DNA of 64,000 bases from Bacteroides sp. 51 (GTDB taxonomy: Bacteria; Bacteroidota; Bacteroidia; Bacteroidales; Bacteroidaceae), in NCBI RefSeq assembly GCF_010500965.1, contig NZ_QVMI01000003.1, forward strand, positions 244,033 to 308,032, given 5' to 3'. Made by a program: the position numbers and the translations under genes. Below, in pieces: positions 36,734 through 46,586 of the stretch (positions are counted from its first letter, which is position 1; each line of letters opens with the position of its first letter). The notes under the pieces are model-generated. The model was not told the origin of the DNA. It did not search any database and saw only the letters and a list, made by a program, of their open reading frames with translations.

Positions 36734-38866
36734 TTATTCTTGTTTAAAACCGTAACCGTTGGTAAATCCGCCTGTGGATACAATATTGGGAGTAAATGGC
36801 CACAAATAGATTGGTGCTTTTACATAGTCATAATCGTAGAAAAGATATGTATAATACTCATCATAGTAATTAACCAGATCTGCTCCCCAGTTTGCTTTTG
36901 TATAATGATCGGCTTCCAATGCTTTCGCTTCAGGACCATTTGGATCTATATATTCAAACAGTCCTTTAATTGCCAGATTGGTTTTAGGGGTAGTTGTACC
37001 ATAATCACAACCATATTTTGCCCAATCGTTATTTTGTCCACGCCATCCCGGATACAATACAGGATCATCTTCTTTACCTTCAGGACATTGTGTAGTCAAA
37101 CGATGTCCATATTCGGTTTTAGCATCAACCAGCTTTGTCCACACGTAGCTAGAAATCGTATTACCATTACTGAATGTATAATATCCATTAGCTTTCAAAC
37201 CATCTAACATTGCCTTAGTCAATTCTTTCACTCGCTTAATCGCTTCCGGGAGTTTACCGGTACGAATCAAAGCCCAACGACGATCACCTTCTCCTGCAAA
37301 TTCAAATCCACGCTCTTCAATAACAGCATCCAATACGCTACCGCAAGAAGCGATAAACGCATCTGTATTTGCTTTTCCAGCTGAGAATGAGCGCTCGCGA
37401 ATCAGTTTCAGATAGGTTTTAGCATTAGCCTCGTCATTTGTAGCAGCACAAGCCTCTGCATAGCCCAAATAAATTTCTGCCATACGCATGTATGGACCAT
37501 TAATACCCGAAAGGCGTTGTTTAATTACATACGGAGAAGCCATACGGTTCTCATCCCACTTATTCAATGTCATGCCACCACCATTAGCTGTAGATGCCGG
37601 AACGAAAGGAATTAACTTTTCCGTACCATTACCAGCACTACCGGTTACAGCTATACTTACATCACGACGTTTATCGTTCGGATCGAACAAACCATAATAA
37701 AATGCCGGATTAATACGTCCCTGACCATAAGACTTACAAGGATAGGCACTTGATCCACCACCACTGGATACACGTCCGAAAGAATACGGACGAGCATTAT
37801 TTCCTGTACCTTGCGTCATGGCGTATTCATAAATAGACTCGTCTGCAAATTCCAAATCATTCATTTGCTGGAAGAAATATTGGTAAGGGTTTTCATATAC
37901 CTCTCCATTTGCACCCTTACGTGAATCTGTTAAATGGAACTTTGCAGTACCCGGATTGTCAATACATGCCTTAAAATAAGTTTTTGCTAACTCATAACAA
38001 TCTTTCCAATCGGAGCGGCGACCATAGAAACAATTATTATTTTCGGTACCTAATTTTTCAAAACTCAACACATTACCTTTTCCGTCTTTATAGAAATCTG
38101 CACCTAAGTCAGTACGACGTGTTTGATACCCTCCTGCTTCCAAAGCCATGCGTCCGATCAAACCTTGTACATAAGTACGAGAGAAGAAGTTCTTCGGCAC
38201 AGAAACTGTAGTGCCTACCTGATACATCAAAGGTTCAACAACTTTCAGATCTTCAAGACAAAAATCATAGATAGAATCACGAGAGGTTAAACCAGATGCA
38301 GCCACCCCACTCAGAACCTGAAACGGAACATCACCATAGTTTCTGATCAGTTCACGGTATGCCGTGGCGCGCAATGCAACTGCTTCCCCGTATAACTGGC
38401 TCAAGTCCGAAGGTTGGCCGGCATTCATAAATTCTTCAAAATTAGCTGCCCCTTTCATGGCATTAATAATAGAATTAGCCTTACCAATCACAGCAAATAA
38501 ACTGGCATAACCGGTAGATTCTTTAAGATAACTCAATAAGTTATAAGAGCTAACGAAGGTTCCGTTTTGATATAAACTCTCTGGATAATGACGCCCGGTT
38601 TGGTTAGAGAAGGCTTCCGGGTGTCTTTCAATATCAGATCCTGTTACATCTACGGCATAGTACAGACCATCGCCAAACACATGGTTCTGACCACAATCTC
38701 TCCATGTTTCATACGCGCCATCCATTGCAGCACGTGCTGTTACAATATTGGAGAATACAAAATCTGCATCAACTACTGATGGGGAGCCTGTTTCTAAGAA
38801 ATCTTCACAAGAGGTAGCTAAAAATAGACCAGCTACACACAGCGTTGAATATATAATTTTCTTCAT
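36734..38866 (-). CDS. SusD/RagB surface glycan-binding lipoprotein 2
   Basis: The protein has 710 residues from the ATG at 38866 (MKKIIYSTLCVAGLFLATSC, lipid Cys20, then EDF). An ATG five codons earlier (38881) gives a worse signal peptide. The SusD signatures are ARAAMDGAYETWRD, GEAVALRATAYRELIRNYGDVP, YMRMAEIYLGYAEACAATNDEANAKTYLKLIRERSF and FEFAGEGDRRWALIRTGKL. It is longer than most SusD proteins (about 500-600), with an extra tail of about 100 residues ending in an aromatic-rich stretch (YYDEYYTYLFYDYDYV). It pairs with SusC2, 17 bp upstream in the same operon. Confidence 0.95.
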   Translation of the reverse strand: MKKIIYSTLCVAGLFLATSCEDFLETGSPSVVDADFVFSNIVTARAAMDGAYETWRDCGQNHVFGDGLYYAVDVTGSDIERHPEAFSNQTGRHYPESLYQNGTFVSSYNLLSYLKESTGYASLFAVIGKANSIINAMKGAANFEEFMNAGQPSDLSQLYGEAVALRATAYRELIRNYGDVPFQVLSGVAASGLTSRDSIYDFCLEDLKVVEPLMYQVGTTVSVPKNFFSRTYVQGLIGRMALEAGGYQTRRTDLGADFYKDGKGNVLSFEKLGTENNNCFYGRRSDWKDCYELAKTYFKACIDNPGTAKFHLTDSRKGANGEVYENPYQYFFQQMNDLEFADESIYEYAMTQGTGNNARPYSFGRVSSGGGSSAYPCKSYGQGRINPAFYYGLFDPNDKRRDVSIAVTGSAGNGTEKLIPFVPASTANGGGMTLNKWDENRMASPYVIKQRLSGINGPYMRMAEIYLGYAEACAATNDEANAKTYLKLIRERSFSAGKANTDAFIASCGSVLDAVIEERGFEFAGEGDRRWALIRTGKLPEAIKRVKELTKAMLDGLKANGYYTFSNGNTISSYVWTKLVDAKTEYGHRLTTQCPEGKEDDPVLYPGWRGQNNDWAKYGCDYGTTTPKTNLAIKGLFEYIDPNGPEAKALEADHYTKANWGADLVNYYDEYYTYLFYDYDYVKAPIYLWPFTPNIVSTGGFTNGYGFKQE

Positions 38867-38883
38867 ATCTATTAATTTCATGT

Positions 38884-41800
38884 TTAGAATGTCACATTAA
38901 GACCAAATGTATATGTTCTCGCTTTAGGATAAGAATTATAATCATAGTTAGGGGTTGGGAAACCATCCACACCATCTATGCTAGTATTTACATCAGGATC
39001 AAGACCAGAATATCCTGAGATACAAAACAAGTTACTTCCAGTAAAGTAGAACCGGCAGTTCTCTACTCCTACTTTCTTTGTCCAATTCTTAGGTAATGTA
39101 TAACCAACAGTCAGGTTTTGTAAACGAAGATAAGAAGCATCTTCTATAAATTCTGATGTGGCAATGCCATATTCAGAGAAGAATGTCGGATATTTAGCAT
39201 TTCTATTTAACGCATTCAATTCATCCGGATTGGTAACTAAATAGATATCTCCACTTGAATTTATATCATAAAGCTTATAGGTATCATTAATGATTGCTAA
39301 ACGATTTGCACCCAAACTAGTGTCCTTATCGCCCATCATGGTGTGCATAGCATTAGCATTATACACTTCGCCACCGATTTGATATACAAACCCTGCGGAG
39401 AAATCAATAGATTTCCATCTTCCGTTCAAATTGAAACCTCCGGTATGTTTAGGTAACGTTTTACCGATAATAGTAACATCGTCCTCATCAACTGTACCAC
39501 TATCATCTACATCTTTAAATTTCGCAGCACCTGGAAAAGCTATCTGTCCTGCCGGAACAAGCTGCTTAGTAAGGAAATCAGGATAATTCACTATACCTTT
39601 TATATCAGCAACGCCATCTTTCAATACATATACTCCATTTGTATAATTAAAATCATCTACTGTATAGAATCCTTCAGACTTGAATCCCTGAATCAGACCC
39701 ACCGATTGACCTTTACGAATGATATAATCGTAATTCGGTTTACGCATACTTGACCCCCAACCGGTGTGTGTATCGGCCAAAGCATTTTCGTTTAGCTTAT
39801 CAATATTGTTTTTATTGAAGTTGTAAGTAGCATTGATATTCAAGCTAAAATCTTTTGTGCGAACAATATCTAATCCTAATGCCAATTCAAAACCTTTATT
39901 GGAGGTTTGACCCACATTCTGGAACTGGTAACTATATCCAGCCGAAGCATCTACAGGGACTTTCATCAAAATATCTTTGGTTGTATTCCAATACACATCC
40001 AAGCTACCGTGTATTCTATTACTCATGAAACCAAAGTCAACACCAATATTACGTGAAGTAGTCGTTTCCCACTTCAAGTCAGGATTTCCTAGCAAAGCAC
40101 CAGGCACATAAACTGTAATAGGATTACCATCTACAGTAATATTATTTGTTTTCCAGGTTTCTTTCCACAAAGAAGCATCAATATTATCAGCTCCCGATGT
40201 ACCGTAAGACAAACGCAATTTCAGGTTATCTAACCAATCTTTGGTACTTTCCATAAATGCCTCGTCAGAGATACGCCACGCAGCAGCGGCAGCAGGGAAA
40301 TATCCCCATTGATGATCAGGAGCAAACTTTGAGGAACCATCGGCACGAAAAGTTGCAGTCAATAAGTAACGTCCTTTATAAGAGTAATTGGCACGTCCAA
40401 AGTAAGATACCGTACGAGTAGGAGTTCCGATTGTATTCGAGAAATAGTCTTTTCCTTTAGAATTACTTGTTGTACCTGTCATGTTAATCATACCGAAAGC
40501 ATCTTTCATAGTAAATCCGTCAGGATAGCCTGCACCGAATATCTCCGATGAGTTAGATTTCGAAGCCAATATTTCGTTACCTACAAGGAAAGATAAGCTG
40601 TGATCTTCGGCCAAGTTTTGCACTTCATAATTTAATGTATTTGCCCAACGTACTCCATAACCATCTTTCTTGGTTAGCTTTGCAGTGGTATATTTAAGTT
40701 CCAAACCGCCATCCCAATCTTGTGTTTCGTTCCAGTTACGGCTCAAAGACAATTCTGTTTTGGCTGTCAGACCTTTAATTACATGCCATGTCAAGTCTCC
40801 TTTTGCACGAATTCTGCGTACAGTTGCTGTTTTCAGATAATTATCAACCGCAAGAGCAGGATTTCTAAGATCTTCCACATTACCTGATCCTTGAAAAAGA
40901 TCACCGGAATCTCCGGAGCCTAATGGATTATCAATCGGACGGAATCTGTAAGCTGAAGTTGCATTATCAAATTTAGTTCCTTCAATTTCTGTCTCTGTGT
41001 AACGCAAATCTGCATTGAAACTTAAATTCTTATTTATTTTCTGATTAACCTTAACATTAGCACTCCAACGGCTATATCCTGAATTTACACGAGTACCTTC
41101 ATCGTCTGTATAGTTTATAGCAGCGTAGAACTTCGTTTTGTCATTACCTCCACTAAGCGACAGGTCGTGGTTCCAGCTACCTGCTGTACGCATAATATCA
41201 TCTACATAATTGTGCGATTTTACATTTTTGTAATCAGAAATACTACTTCTTTCTGCTGATGAACCTAGTCCATAATAAGAAGCGACTCCTTTACCGTAAG
41301 CTTCACCGTAAGCGGTTGCATACGCCCATGTATTATATACAAAATCATAAGCGTCCAGGACATCTAATGTTTCCGGATTTTCTTTTATTTGATAATATGC
41401 ATTATACTTCACAATAGTACGGCCTTCTTTTGCACCTTTAGTTGTAACCAAAATTACGCCATTAGCGCCACGGGCACCGTAAATAGCTGTCGAAGCAGCA
41501 TCTTTCAATACGTCAATACTCTCAATGTTATCGGCAGGGATATCATCAATTCCACTTACCTGAACACCATCAACAATAAAAAGCGGATCATTGGACTGTG
41601 TGATAGAGCCACCACCACGTACGCGGATAGACATACCGGCACCGGGACGACCGTCCTGAGAGGTTACTTGTACACCAGGAAGCTGTCCCTGCAATGCTTG
41701 TGCTACATTAGTAACTGGGTTAGCAGCTAGTTTTTCACCCGAAACAGAAGCAACGGCACCTGTTAAATCGCGTCTTTTCACTGTACCGTAACCAATAACT

Positions 41801-42126
41801 ACAACCTCGTCGAGTTTGGCTGCATCTTCCTCCAGTGTTACATTAATCTTAGTTTGATTTCCAACGGTTATCGTTTGAGATAAATAACCAATAAAAGAAA
41901 ATTGAAGTTTACTATTAGCAGGAGCCTGAATGCTATAATTACCGTCAAAATCGGTAATAGCTCCAATTGTTGTTCCTACAACTTGTACGTTTACTCCAAT
42001 CATCGGTTCACCGGTAGTATCTTTTATATGACCGGTAATCGCCTGATTCTGAGCAAAAGCAATAAGGCTAAGCATACTCAAGAATAGAGTAGCTGCTAGC
42101 TTCTTCGCAAGCTTTTTTAGTTCCAT
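38884..42126 (-). CDS. SusC/RagA TonB-linked outer-membrane transporter 2
   Basis: The protein has 1080 residues with a signal peptide ending at LIAFAQ, a carboxypeptidase-regulatory-like domain (ITGHIKDTTGEPMIGVNVQVV), the LDEVVVIGYGTVKRRDLTGAVASV hinge, the plug and a barrel ending in TYTFGLNVTF. It is clearly a paralogue of SusC1 but differs over most of the barrel, so the two systems probably import different pectic fragments. Together with SusD2 it forms the second uptake complex of the locus. It stands downstream of a 554-bp gene-free gap with a 30-bp palindrome and a 22-bp repeat array. Confidence 0.96.
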   Translation of the reverse strand: MELKKLAKKLAATLFLSMLSLIAFAQNQAITGHIKDTTGEPMIGVNVQVVGTTIGAITDFDGNYSIQAPANSKLQFSFIGYLSQTITVGNQTKINVTLEEDAAKLDEVVVIGYGTVKRRDLTGAVASVSGEKLAANPVTNVAQALQGQLPGVQVTSQDGRPGAGMSIRVRGGGSITQSNDPLFIVDGVQVSGIDDIPADNIESIDVLKDAASTAIYGARGANGVILVTTKGAKEGRTIVKYNAYYQIKENPETLDVLDAYDFVYNTWAYATAYGEAYGKGVASYYGLGSSAERSSISDYKNVKSHNYVDDIMRTAGSWNHDLSLSGGNDKTKFYAAINYTDDEGTRVNSGYSRWSANVKVNQKINKNLSFNADLRYTETEIEGTKFDNATSAYRFRPIDNPLGSGDSGDLFQGSGNVEDLRNPALAVDNYLKTATVRRIRAKGDLTWHVIKGLTAKTELSLSRNWNETQDWDGGLELKYTTAKLTKKDGYGVRWANTLNYEVQNLAEDHSLSFLVGNEILASKSNSSEIFGAGYPDGFTMKDAFGMINMTGTTSNSKGKDYFSNTIGTPTRTVSYFGRANYSYKGRYLLTATFRADGSSKFAPDHQWGYFPAAAAAWRISDEAFMESTKDWLDNLKLRLSYGTSGADNIDASLWKETWKTNNITVDGNPITVYVPGALLGNPDLKWETTTSRNIGVDFGFMSNRIHGSLDVYWNTTKDILMKVPVDASAGYSYQFQNVGQTSNKGFELALGLDIVRTKDFSLNINATYNFNKNNIDKLNENALADTHTGWGSSMRKPNYDYIIRKGQSVGLIQGFKSEGFYTVDDFNYTNGVYVLKDGVADIKGIVNYPDFLTKQLVPAGQIAFPGAAKFKDVDDSGTVDEDDVTIIGKTLPKHTGGFNLNGRWKSIDFSAGFVYQIGGEVYNANAMHTMMGDKDTSLGANRLAIINDTYKLYDINSSGDIYLVTNPDELNALNRNAKYPTFFSEYGIATSEFIEDASYLRLQNLTVGYTLPKNWTKKVGVENCRFYFTGSNLFCISGYSGLDPDVNTSIDGVDGFPTPNYDYNSYPKARTYTFGLNVTF

Positions 42127-42185
42127 AGAATGTGTTTTTAATAGTTTATATAATAAAAAATGGTTCTTAACCTCTGTTTTATTAT

Positions 42186-42215
42186 ATGGTCATTAAACGA
42201 TCGTTTTTTGACCAT
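42186..42215. promoter_or_regulatory. 30-bp near-perfect palindrome upstream of susC2
   Basis: ATGGTCA, 2-bp spacer, AAACGATCGTTT, spacer, TGACCAT: 26 of 30 positions are symmetric, centred on CGATCG about 75 bp before the susC2 ATG. A weak -7-like box (TACTTTCG, minus strand of 42291-42298) lies beyond it, which would place the palindrome in the 5' leader. It could be an mRNA hairpin or a regulator site. Confidence 0.6.
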
Positions 42216-42483
42216 AGATTTAAGATTTCACTGCATCAGCACTTTTCAGAAAATAAGCTAAAACCCGCTTAAATTCTTAACGACTGTCAACGAAAGTAGA
42301 TATTACTAAAATCCTCTATGTGTATTTTTTGTTTTTTGATGTGGTAATTTTGGTATGTGTCAATTATTCGGGTTCTTTATTTCCAGAGGTAGGAGGCTAT
42401 GAGTCAACAACATTTTCAGCAACAAGCATCGAATAACGACCACTTAACCAGGATAAGTCGGACGTACCGATGCTGCTCTATTA

Positions 42484-42593
42484 ACAAACTGAGATAAGCT
42501 CATTTACATGCAGAGATAAACCCATTTACAAGCAGACGTAAATGGGTTTACAAGCAGACGTAAACGCGTTTACACACTGAGGTTAACACCTTT
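42484..42593. repeat. Five tandem 22-bp units with GTAAACGCGTTTAC-type dyads
   Basis: Units begin at 42484, 42506, 42528, 42550 and 42572 without indels. They share ACA at the start, GCAGA in the middle and TTT at the end. The fourth contains the perfect 14-bp palindrome GTAAACGCGTTTAC (spanning into the next unit); the others carry decayed forms. AAACCCATTT in unit 2 is the reverse complement of AAATGGGTTT in unit 3. The array ends 88 bp after the GH28 stop and lies about 360 bp before susC2. The rest of 42127-42680 holds no gene. Confidence 0.8.
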
Positions 42594-42680
42594 ACATATA
42601 TATGAAAAAATTAGTAAATGCAACACACTGATTATAAGAAGGTTCCCCCAAAAAAGGAGAAGCCATACGGGTGGTAAAAA

Positions 42681-44045
42681 CTACTCCTCTGCTTCCTCAA
42701 CCAGCTTCCCGTTCACCCTTACATTATCCAGTACCAGATTTTCCACATTACGCATCTGGGTGGCTTTAGGAGCACTTTTAACGTCAATATTCCGCAATGT
42801 GATGTTATACAATTTAGCCTCCGGAATACCATTAGCCATCAAAGCCACACTATCTACCCGGTTGCATACGACATCTTCTATGGTTATGTTCCGGAAAAGA
42901 GTCGGATAATTGCCGCCCCGGTATCCATGATAATCCGTACGGAAGTTGACCATTCCCCAAAGGCAAATATCGGCTGTGATGCGGCGCATGTAGAGGTTTT
43001 CGAAGAAACCACCCCTGTCCATATTCGATTTAAAGTAAATTCCATTCCGGCAGCTATCAATCTTGCAGTCTTCAATATAAATATCGCGAACGCCGCCCGA
43101 CATTTCACTTCCAATCGTTATGGCCCATTGAGAGAAATGACAATTACGGATAATAACATTCTCCGTAGCCTGCCCTACGCGCCAACCGTCCTGGTCGCGA
43201 CCAGACTTAATAGCGATTCCATCATCGCCTACATTGAAATGTACATTCTCAATCAGCACATTGGTCGAGGACTCCGGGTCGCATCCGTCATTGTTGTAAT
43301 TCTGCCCGTCGATATACACATTGCGCACAATCACGTTATCGCAATACACGGGATGGATGATCCAGAAAGGAGAGTCGTATATCTGCACGCCGTCAACCAA
43401 TACGTTCTTGCAACCAAAGAACTGGATCATGCAAGGACGAAGGTAATGCCCCTCGCCAAATACACGCTGATACACAGGCACACTGTCATTACCCATCTGA
43501 CGAAGCTTCTGCATGGCCGGATTCTGTAATTGTCGCCAGCCATTAAATACAGCCGCACCATTTCCATCAATCACACCCTCGCCGGTAAGTGCTACGTCAA
43601 CGCATTGGTAACTATATATAAAAGGTGAATAGTTGTAACACTCCGTGCCTTCCCACTTGGTCAATACCATAGGGAGGTAGTCGCTGGGATTAGTAGAGAA
43701 TTCCAGCCTTGCGCCTTTTTCAAGATGCAGGTTCACGTGGCTTTTAAGTACAAGAGGACCATTCAGTTTGTATGTCCCGGCAGGGATCAGGACTTTTCCT
43801 CCTCCTGATAGGTTGCATGTATTGATAGCATCCAGAATGGCTTTGCGGCTATCAAAGGTAGTATCGGATTGTGCACCGTAATCAAGGATATTGAAAACGG
43901 CATCCGGAAACACCGGTTCGTTGATGTTCTTGAGTATTTCGGGAACTTTATCCCATCCGGTTAACTCAGCCATTTGCCTGGGTTGCTGAGTAGTACAGGA
44001 TAAAACGCACAAGGATGTGCATAGTGCAATAAGTGTTTTTTTCAT
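42681..44045 (-). CDS. GH28 polygalacturonase-family lipoprotein (full length)
   Basis: The protein has 454 residues with lipobox VLSC (Cys17). The GH28 beta-helix has NNDGCDPESS (residues 251-260; first Asp), VGDDGIAIKSG (the Asp pair, 274-275), IGSEMSGGVRDI (from 311) and IYFKSNMDRGG. The usual GHG histidine before the GSEMSGG block is absent: this protein reads FSQWAITIGSE where the relative at the left edge of the window reads FHGHGGFVVGSE. Hydrolysis may still occur because the Asp triad is intact, but substrate recognition is probably changed, for example towards rhamnogalacturonan. Its ATG overlaps the stop of the upstream GH43 gene by 4 bp (ATGA), so the two are translationally coupled. 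Last gene of a four-gene operon. Confidence 0.9.
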   Translation of the reverse strand: MKKTLIALCTSLCVLSCTTQQPRQMAELTGWDKVPEILKNINEPVFPDAVFNILDYGAQSDTTFDSRKAILDAINTCNLSGGGKVLIPAGTYKLNGPLVLKSHVNLHLEKGARLEFSTNPSDYLPMVLTKWEGTECYNYSPFIYSYQCVDVALTGEGVIDGNGAAVFNGWRQLQNPAMQKLRQMGNDSVPVYQRVFGEGHYLRPCMIQFFGCKNVLVDGVQIYDSPFWIIHPVYCDNVIVRNVYIDGQNYNNDGCDPESSTNVLIENVHFNVGDDGIAIKSGRDQDGWRVGQATENVIIRNCHFSQWAITIGSEMSGGVRDIYIEDCKIDSCRNGIYFKSNMDRGGFFENLYMRRITADICLWGMVNFRTDYHGYRGGNYPTLFRNITIEDVVCNRVDSVALMANGIPEAKLYNITLRNIDVKSAPKATQMRNVENLVLDNVRVNGKLVEEAEE

Positions 44046-45550
44046 TCCAATGTTCTGTAAGTCAATCCGGTAATCTTCACTTCGCCTTCTCCGCCCATGG
44101 CAACAATGCCCGGACGTAGTGAAAGAAACTCACCCAATGTATTATGATGGTATCCTTGCATATCAAATCCCCACGGATATTTTCTCCACGTCTGGCCATC
44201 TGCGCTATACCAACCCGATATCAGGTTTTCCGTATTCCGTATCTTTACCCAAAGTGTATATTTACCATTCGCCAGCTCTATAGGAATTAATGGTTTTGCA
44301 CGGTTGATTCCTCCACGGCGGAAGCGTACAAGTTCTCCCGGACGGAAACCGAATCCGTAATTCATCGAATTATTATAATAAATAATCAATCCCGCCGATA
44401 CTTCCGGATTATCAAACTCCAGACACGCCTCTACCTCATAAGAATGATCACCACTACGCAATAATAAAGGTGAAGAATCTAAAGGCGTCTTCCCCCGGGT
44501 TTTCAGAACAATTGCATCCGAAGAGATAGTAGCGCGATCGTCAATACTTTCCTTGTACGACTGCCACACAAAATCCTTTATTCTCCTCTCCATCATTCGG
44601 GTTGGAGAAGGCAAAGAAATAGGCCCTTCCTTTAATTGTAACCAACCATCGGCGTCCAGCTTAACTTCACAAATCAGGGTTTGACGGCCCAGAGTCAAAT
44701 AATCCTTTTCATAAGCATGGAATGTCATATAAAGTTCGCCGTTCACCCCGTCGATGATCTGTCCGTGTCCCTGGCTCCACCAGCGTTCATTCCTCGATTC
44801 GGTACGTAACAACGGATTAGAAGGTGAGTTTTCCCACGGCCCCTCCAATGTACGCGAGCGAGCCTGAACAACCATGTGACCCGTAGGAGGACCTGCCGTA
44901 CCGCCCTGTGCGGCAAGAATATAATAATAATCGCCGATCTTTTTCAGGTTCAGTCCTTCAAACGAGAAGCTTTCGATATCCCATTCCTCGGGAACCTCCC
45001 ATCCTTTATATATAATAATAGGTTCGCCCGTTATGGATAAACCATCTTCCGACAACGGGTGCAAATCGCCCGCACTCAGCAACACATAGCGCCGGCCATC
45101 TTCGCCAACTACATGTTCGGGATCTATCCCGCCAACTTTCAGGTCGACCGGTTCGCTCCACGGTCCATTCGGACTGTCTGCCCAAACCACCATATTGGTT
45201 TTCTTACCATTCGCCCCCATTGCCGGGAAGTAAATATAGAAACGGTTATTGTGAACGCAAATATCCGGCGCCCAGACCGCACCAACATAATCTTTCAGGG
45301 CAGCCGAACTTGGTGTCCAGTTTACCAGGTCTGTTGATTGATAGACTACAAGTCCGGGACAATAATCAAATGAAGAATGTACCATATAATACACCCCGTT
45401 GTATAATACAACAGCAGGGTCTGGATTATCTCCCTCGAACAAGCGTATTTTCTGAACCTCAGCGTTTTCACTTCCGGTATTCTGGGCCGGCTTACATCCG
45501 GCTAACCAAAGGCATACCGACAGGAATAAAATAGAAGAAAGTGTTTTCAT
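44042..45550 (-). CDS. GH43 glycosidase lipoprotein with C-terminal beta-sandwich
   Basis: The protein has 502 residues from the ATG at 45550, which yields the lipobox WLAGC (Cys19); the open frame to 45580 adds only a poor leader. The catalytic residues are GDNPDPAV (base Asp), GGIDPEHVVGEDG (second Asp) and FSFEGLNL (acid Glu), in a five-bladed propeller. From about residue 320 a concanavalin-like domain follows (DHSYEVEACLEFDNPEVSAGLIIYYN). This layout is common in beta-xylosidase/arabinofuranosidase-type members. It lies between CE8 (35 bp) and GH28 (4-bp overlap), so removal of arabinose, xylose or galactose decorations from pectic backbones is a fair guess. Confidence 0.9.
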   Translation of the reverse strand: MKTLSSILFLSVCLWLAGCKPAQNTGSENAEVQKIRLFEGDNPDPAVVLYNGVYYMVHSSFDYCPGLVVYQSTDLVNWTPSSAALKDYVGAVWAPDICVHNNRFYIYFPAMGANGKKTNMVVWADSPNGPWSEPVDLKVGGIDPEHVVGEDGRRYVLLSAGDLHPLSEDGLSITGEPIIIYKGWEVPEEWDIESFSFEGLNLKKIGDYYYILAAQGGTAGPPTGHMVVQARSRTLEGPWENSPSNPLLRTESRNERWWSQGHGQIIDGVNGELYMTFHAYEKDYLTLGRQTLICEVKLDADGWLQLKEGPISLPSPTRMMERRIKDFVWQSYKESIDDRATISSDAIVLKTRGKTPLDSSPLLLRSGDHSYEVEACLEFDNPEVSAGLIIYYNNSMNYGFGFRPGELVRFRRGGINRAKPLIPIELANGKYTLWVKIRNTENLISGWYSADGQTWRKYPWGFDMQGYHHNTLGEFLSLRPGIVAMGGEGEVKITGLTYRTLE

Positions 45551-45585
45551 AGAATTGTTTTTTCGGTGATGAAAAAGCATCCGTA

Positions 45586-46545
45586 TTATTTATACGGATA
45601 CCAATTGCTACAATCTTTGAATATATTCTCGATGGTGTAGTTGCGCACCTCTTTATCTGTCAGCTGCTTACTCCAACCCACTCTGGCTTTAGGGTTAGCT
45701 CCCGGACCTTTACTACCGTACTCAGCATAACGGGCCGTTTTCTCATTCTCCGCTTTCCCCCAGTTATGCCAGCCTACGGGAACGATATGTTCGCCCATTT
45801 CGCAATTCAAAAACGTCGTAGCACCATACGGACGCCACGGACGGCCAAGATATACTTTATCTATGCCAGGGGCAGCAGTCAGCGTACAGTTTTTAAAGAC
45901 ATAACCAAACTCTATATTTTCCGGGGTCGAAGCTGCTGTTATATATGAATTGCGTTTACTGTGGATCACGCAGTTCTCGAAAAGGGCGGTAGAAGGGCCA
46001 AAGATAAAGTCAGTAGTTCCCTCGATATAGCAATTAGTGAAAAGCAATCGCGTTCCCTCAGAGCCGGTAAATATAGTATCCTGATTGCCCAAGAGACGAC
46101 AGTTGATGAACATCAGTTTATCGCCTTCGGTATGCAATGCAACCGCTTGTCCGCGCTGGGCGGCATTATTCTCAATGGTCAGGTCTTTAAAAGTGATTTC
46201 GCTTCCTTCTACTTTTACCGTATAGGTGCGGAAAGTTCCCATTTTATTGATATTGGCATGGTCATCATAGGTGATGATAGTGCCCTCGGCACTTTCACCC
46301 ACAAATTGCACATTCTTTACCCAGGAAGGGATAACCAGTTTCTCTTTATAGAGTCCATTCTTTATATATATAGTAACCGTATAGTGCATAAATGCACGAA
46401 CGCTTTCGACGGCTTCTTCAATTGTACGGTATTTACCGGTTCCATCGCGTGCTACAACGATTGTATCTTGCTGTTGCTGTTCCTGCGCTTGCATATAGCC
46501 ACAGCATACGATGATAAAAAACAAGAAATTGATAATACGTTTCAT
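45586..46545 (-). CDS. CE8 pectin methylesterase
   Basis: The 319-residue single-domain enzyme has a signal peptide (MKRIINFLFFIIVCCGYMQAQ). All catalytic segments are present: GQAVALHTEGD (Gln), NQDTIF (acid Asp), TTDFIFG (nucleophile Asp) and LGRPWRPYG (Arg). It removes methyl esters from homogalacturonan so that lyases and GH28 can act. It complements the CE8 half of the CE12 fusion; two methylesterases in one locus may act on different patterns or in different compartments. Second gene of the GH105-CE8-GH43-GH28 operon. Confidence 0.95.
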   Translation of the reverse strand: MKRIINFLFFIIVCCGYMQAQEQQQQDTIVVARDGTGKYRTIEEAVESVRAFMHYTVTIYIKNGLYKEKLVIPSWVKNVQFVGESAEGTIITYDDHANINKMGTFRTYTVKVEGSEITFKDLTIENNAAQRGQAVALHTEGDKLMFINCRLLGNQDTIFTGSEGTRLLFTNCYIEGTTDFIFGPSTALFENCVIHSKRNSYITAASTPENIEFGYVFKNCTLTAAPGIDKVYLGRPWRPYGATTFLNCEMGEHIVPVGWHNWGKAENEKTARYAEYGSKGPGANPKARVGWSKQLTDKEVRNYTIENIFKDCSNWYPYK

Positions 46546-46586
46546 ACTATTTAAATTGGGTTTATTTATTTCATTTCCAAACCATT

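Noticed and set aside
42484-42593. CRISPR array
   Set aside because: Units are contiguous 22-mers with no unique spacers of 25-40 bp and there are no cas genes; the Cas4-like nuclease core is part of a large helicase far away.
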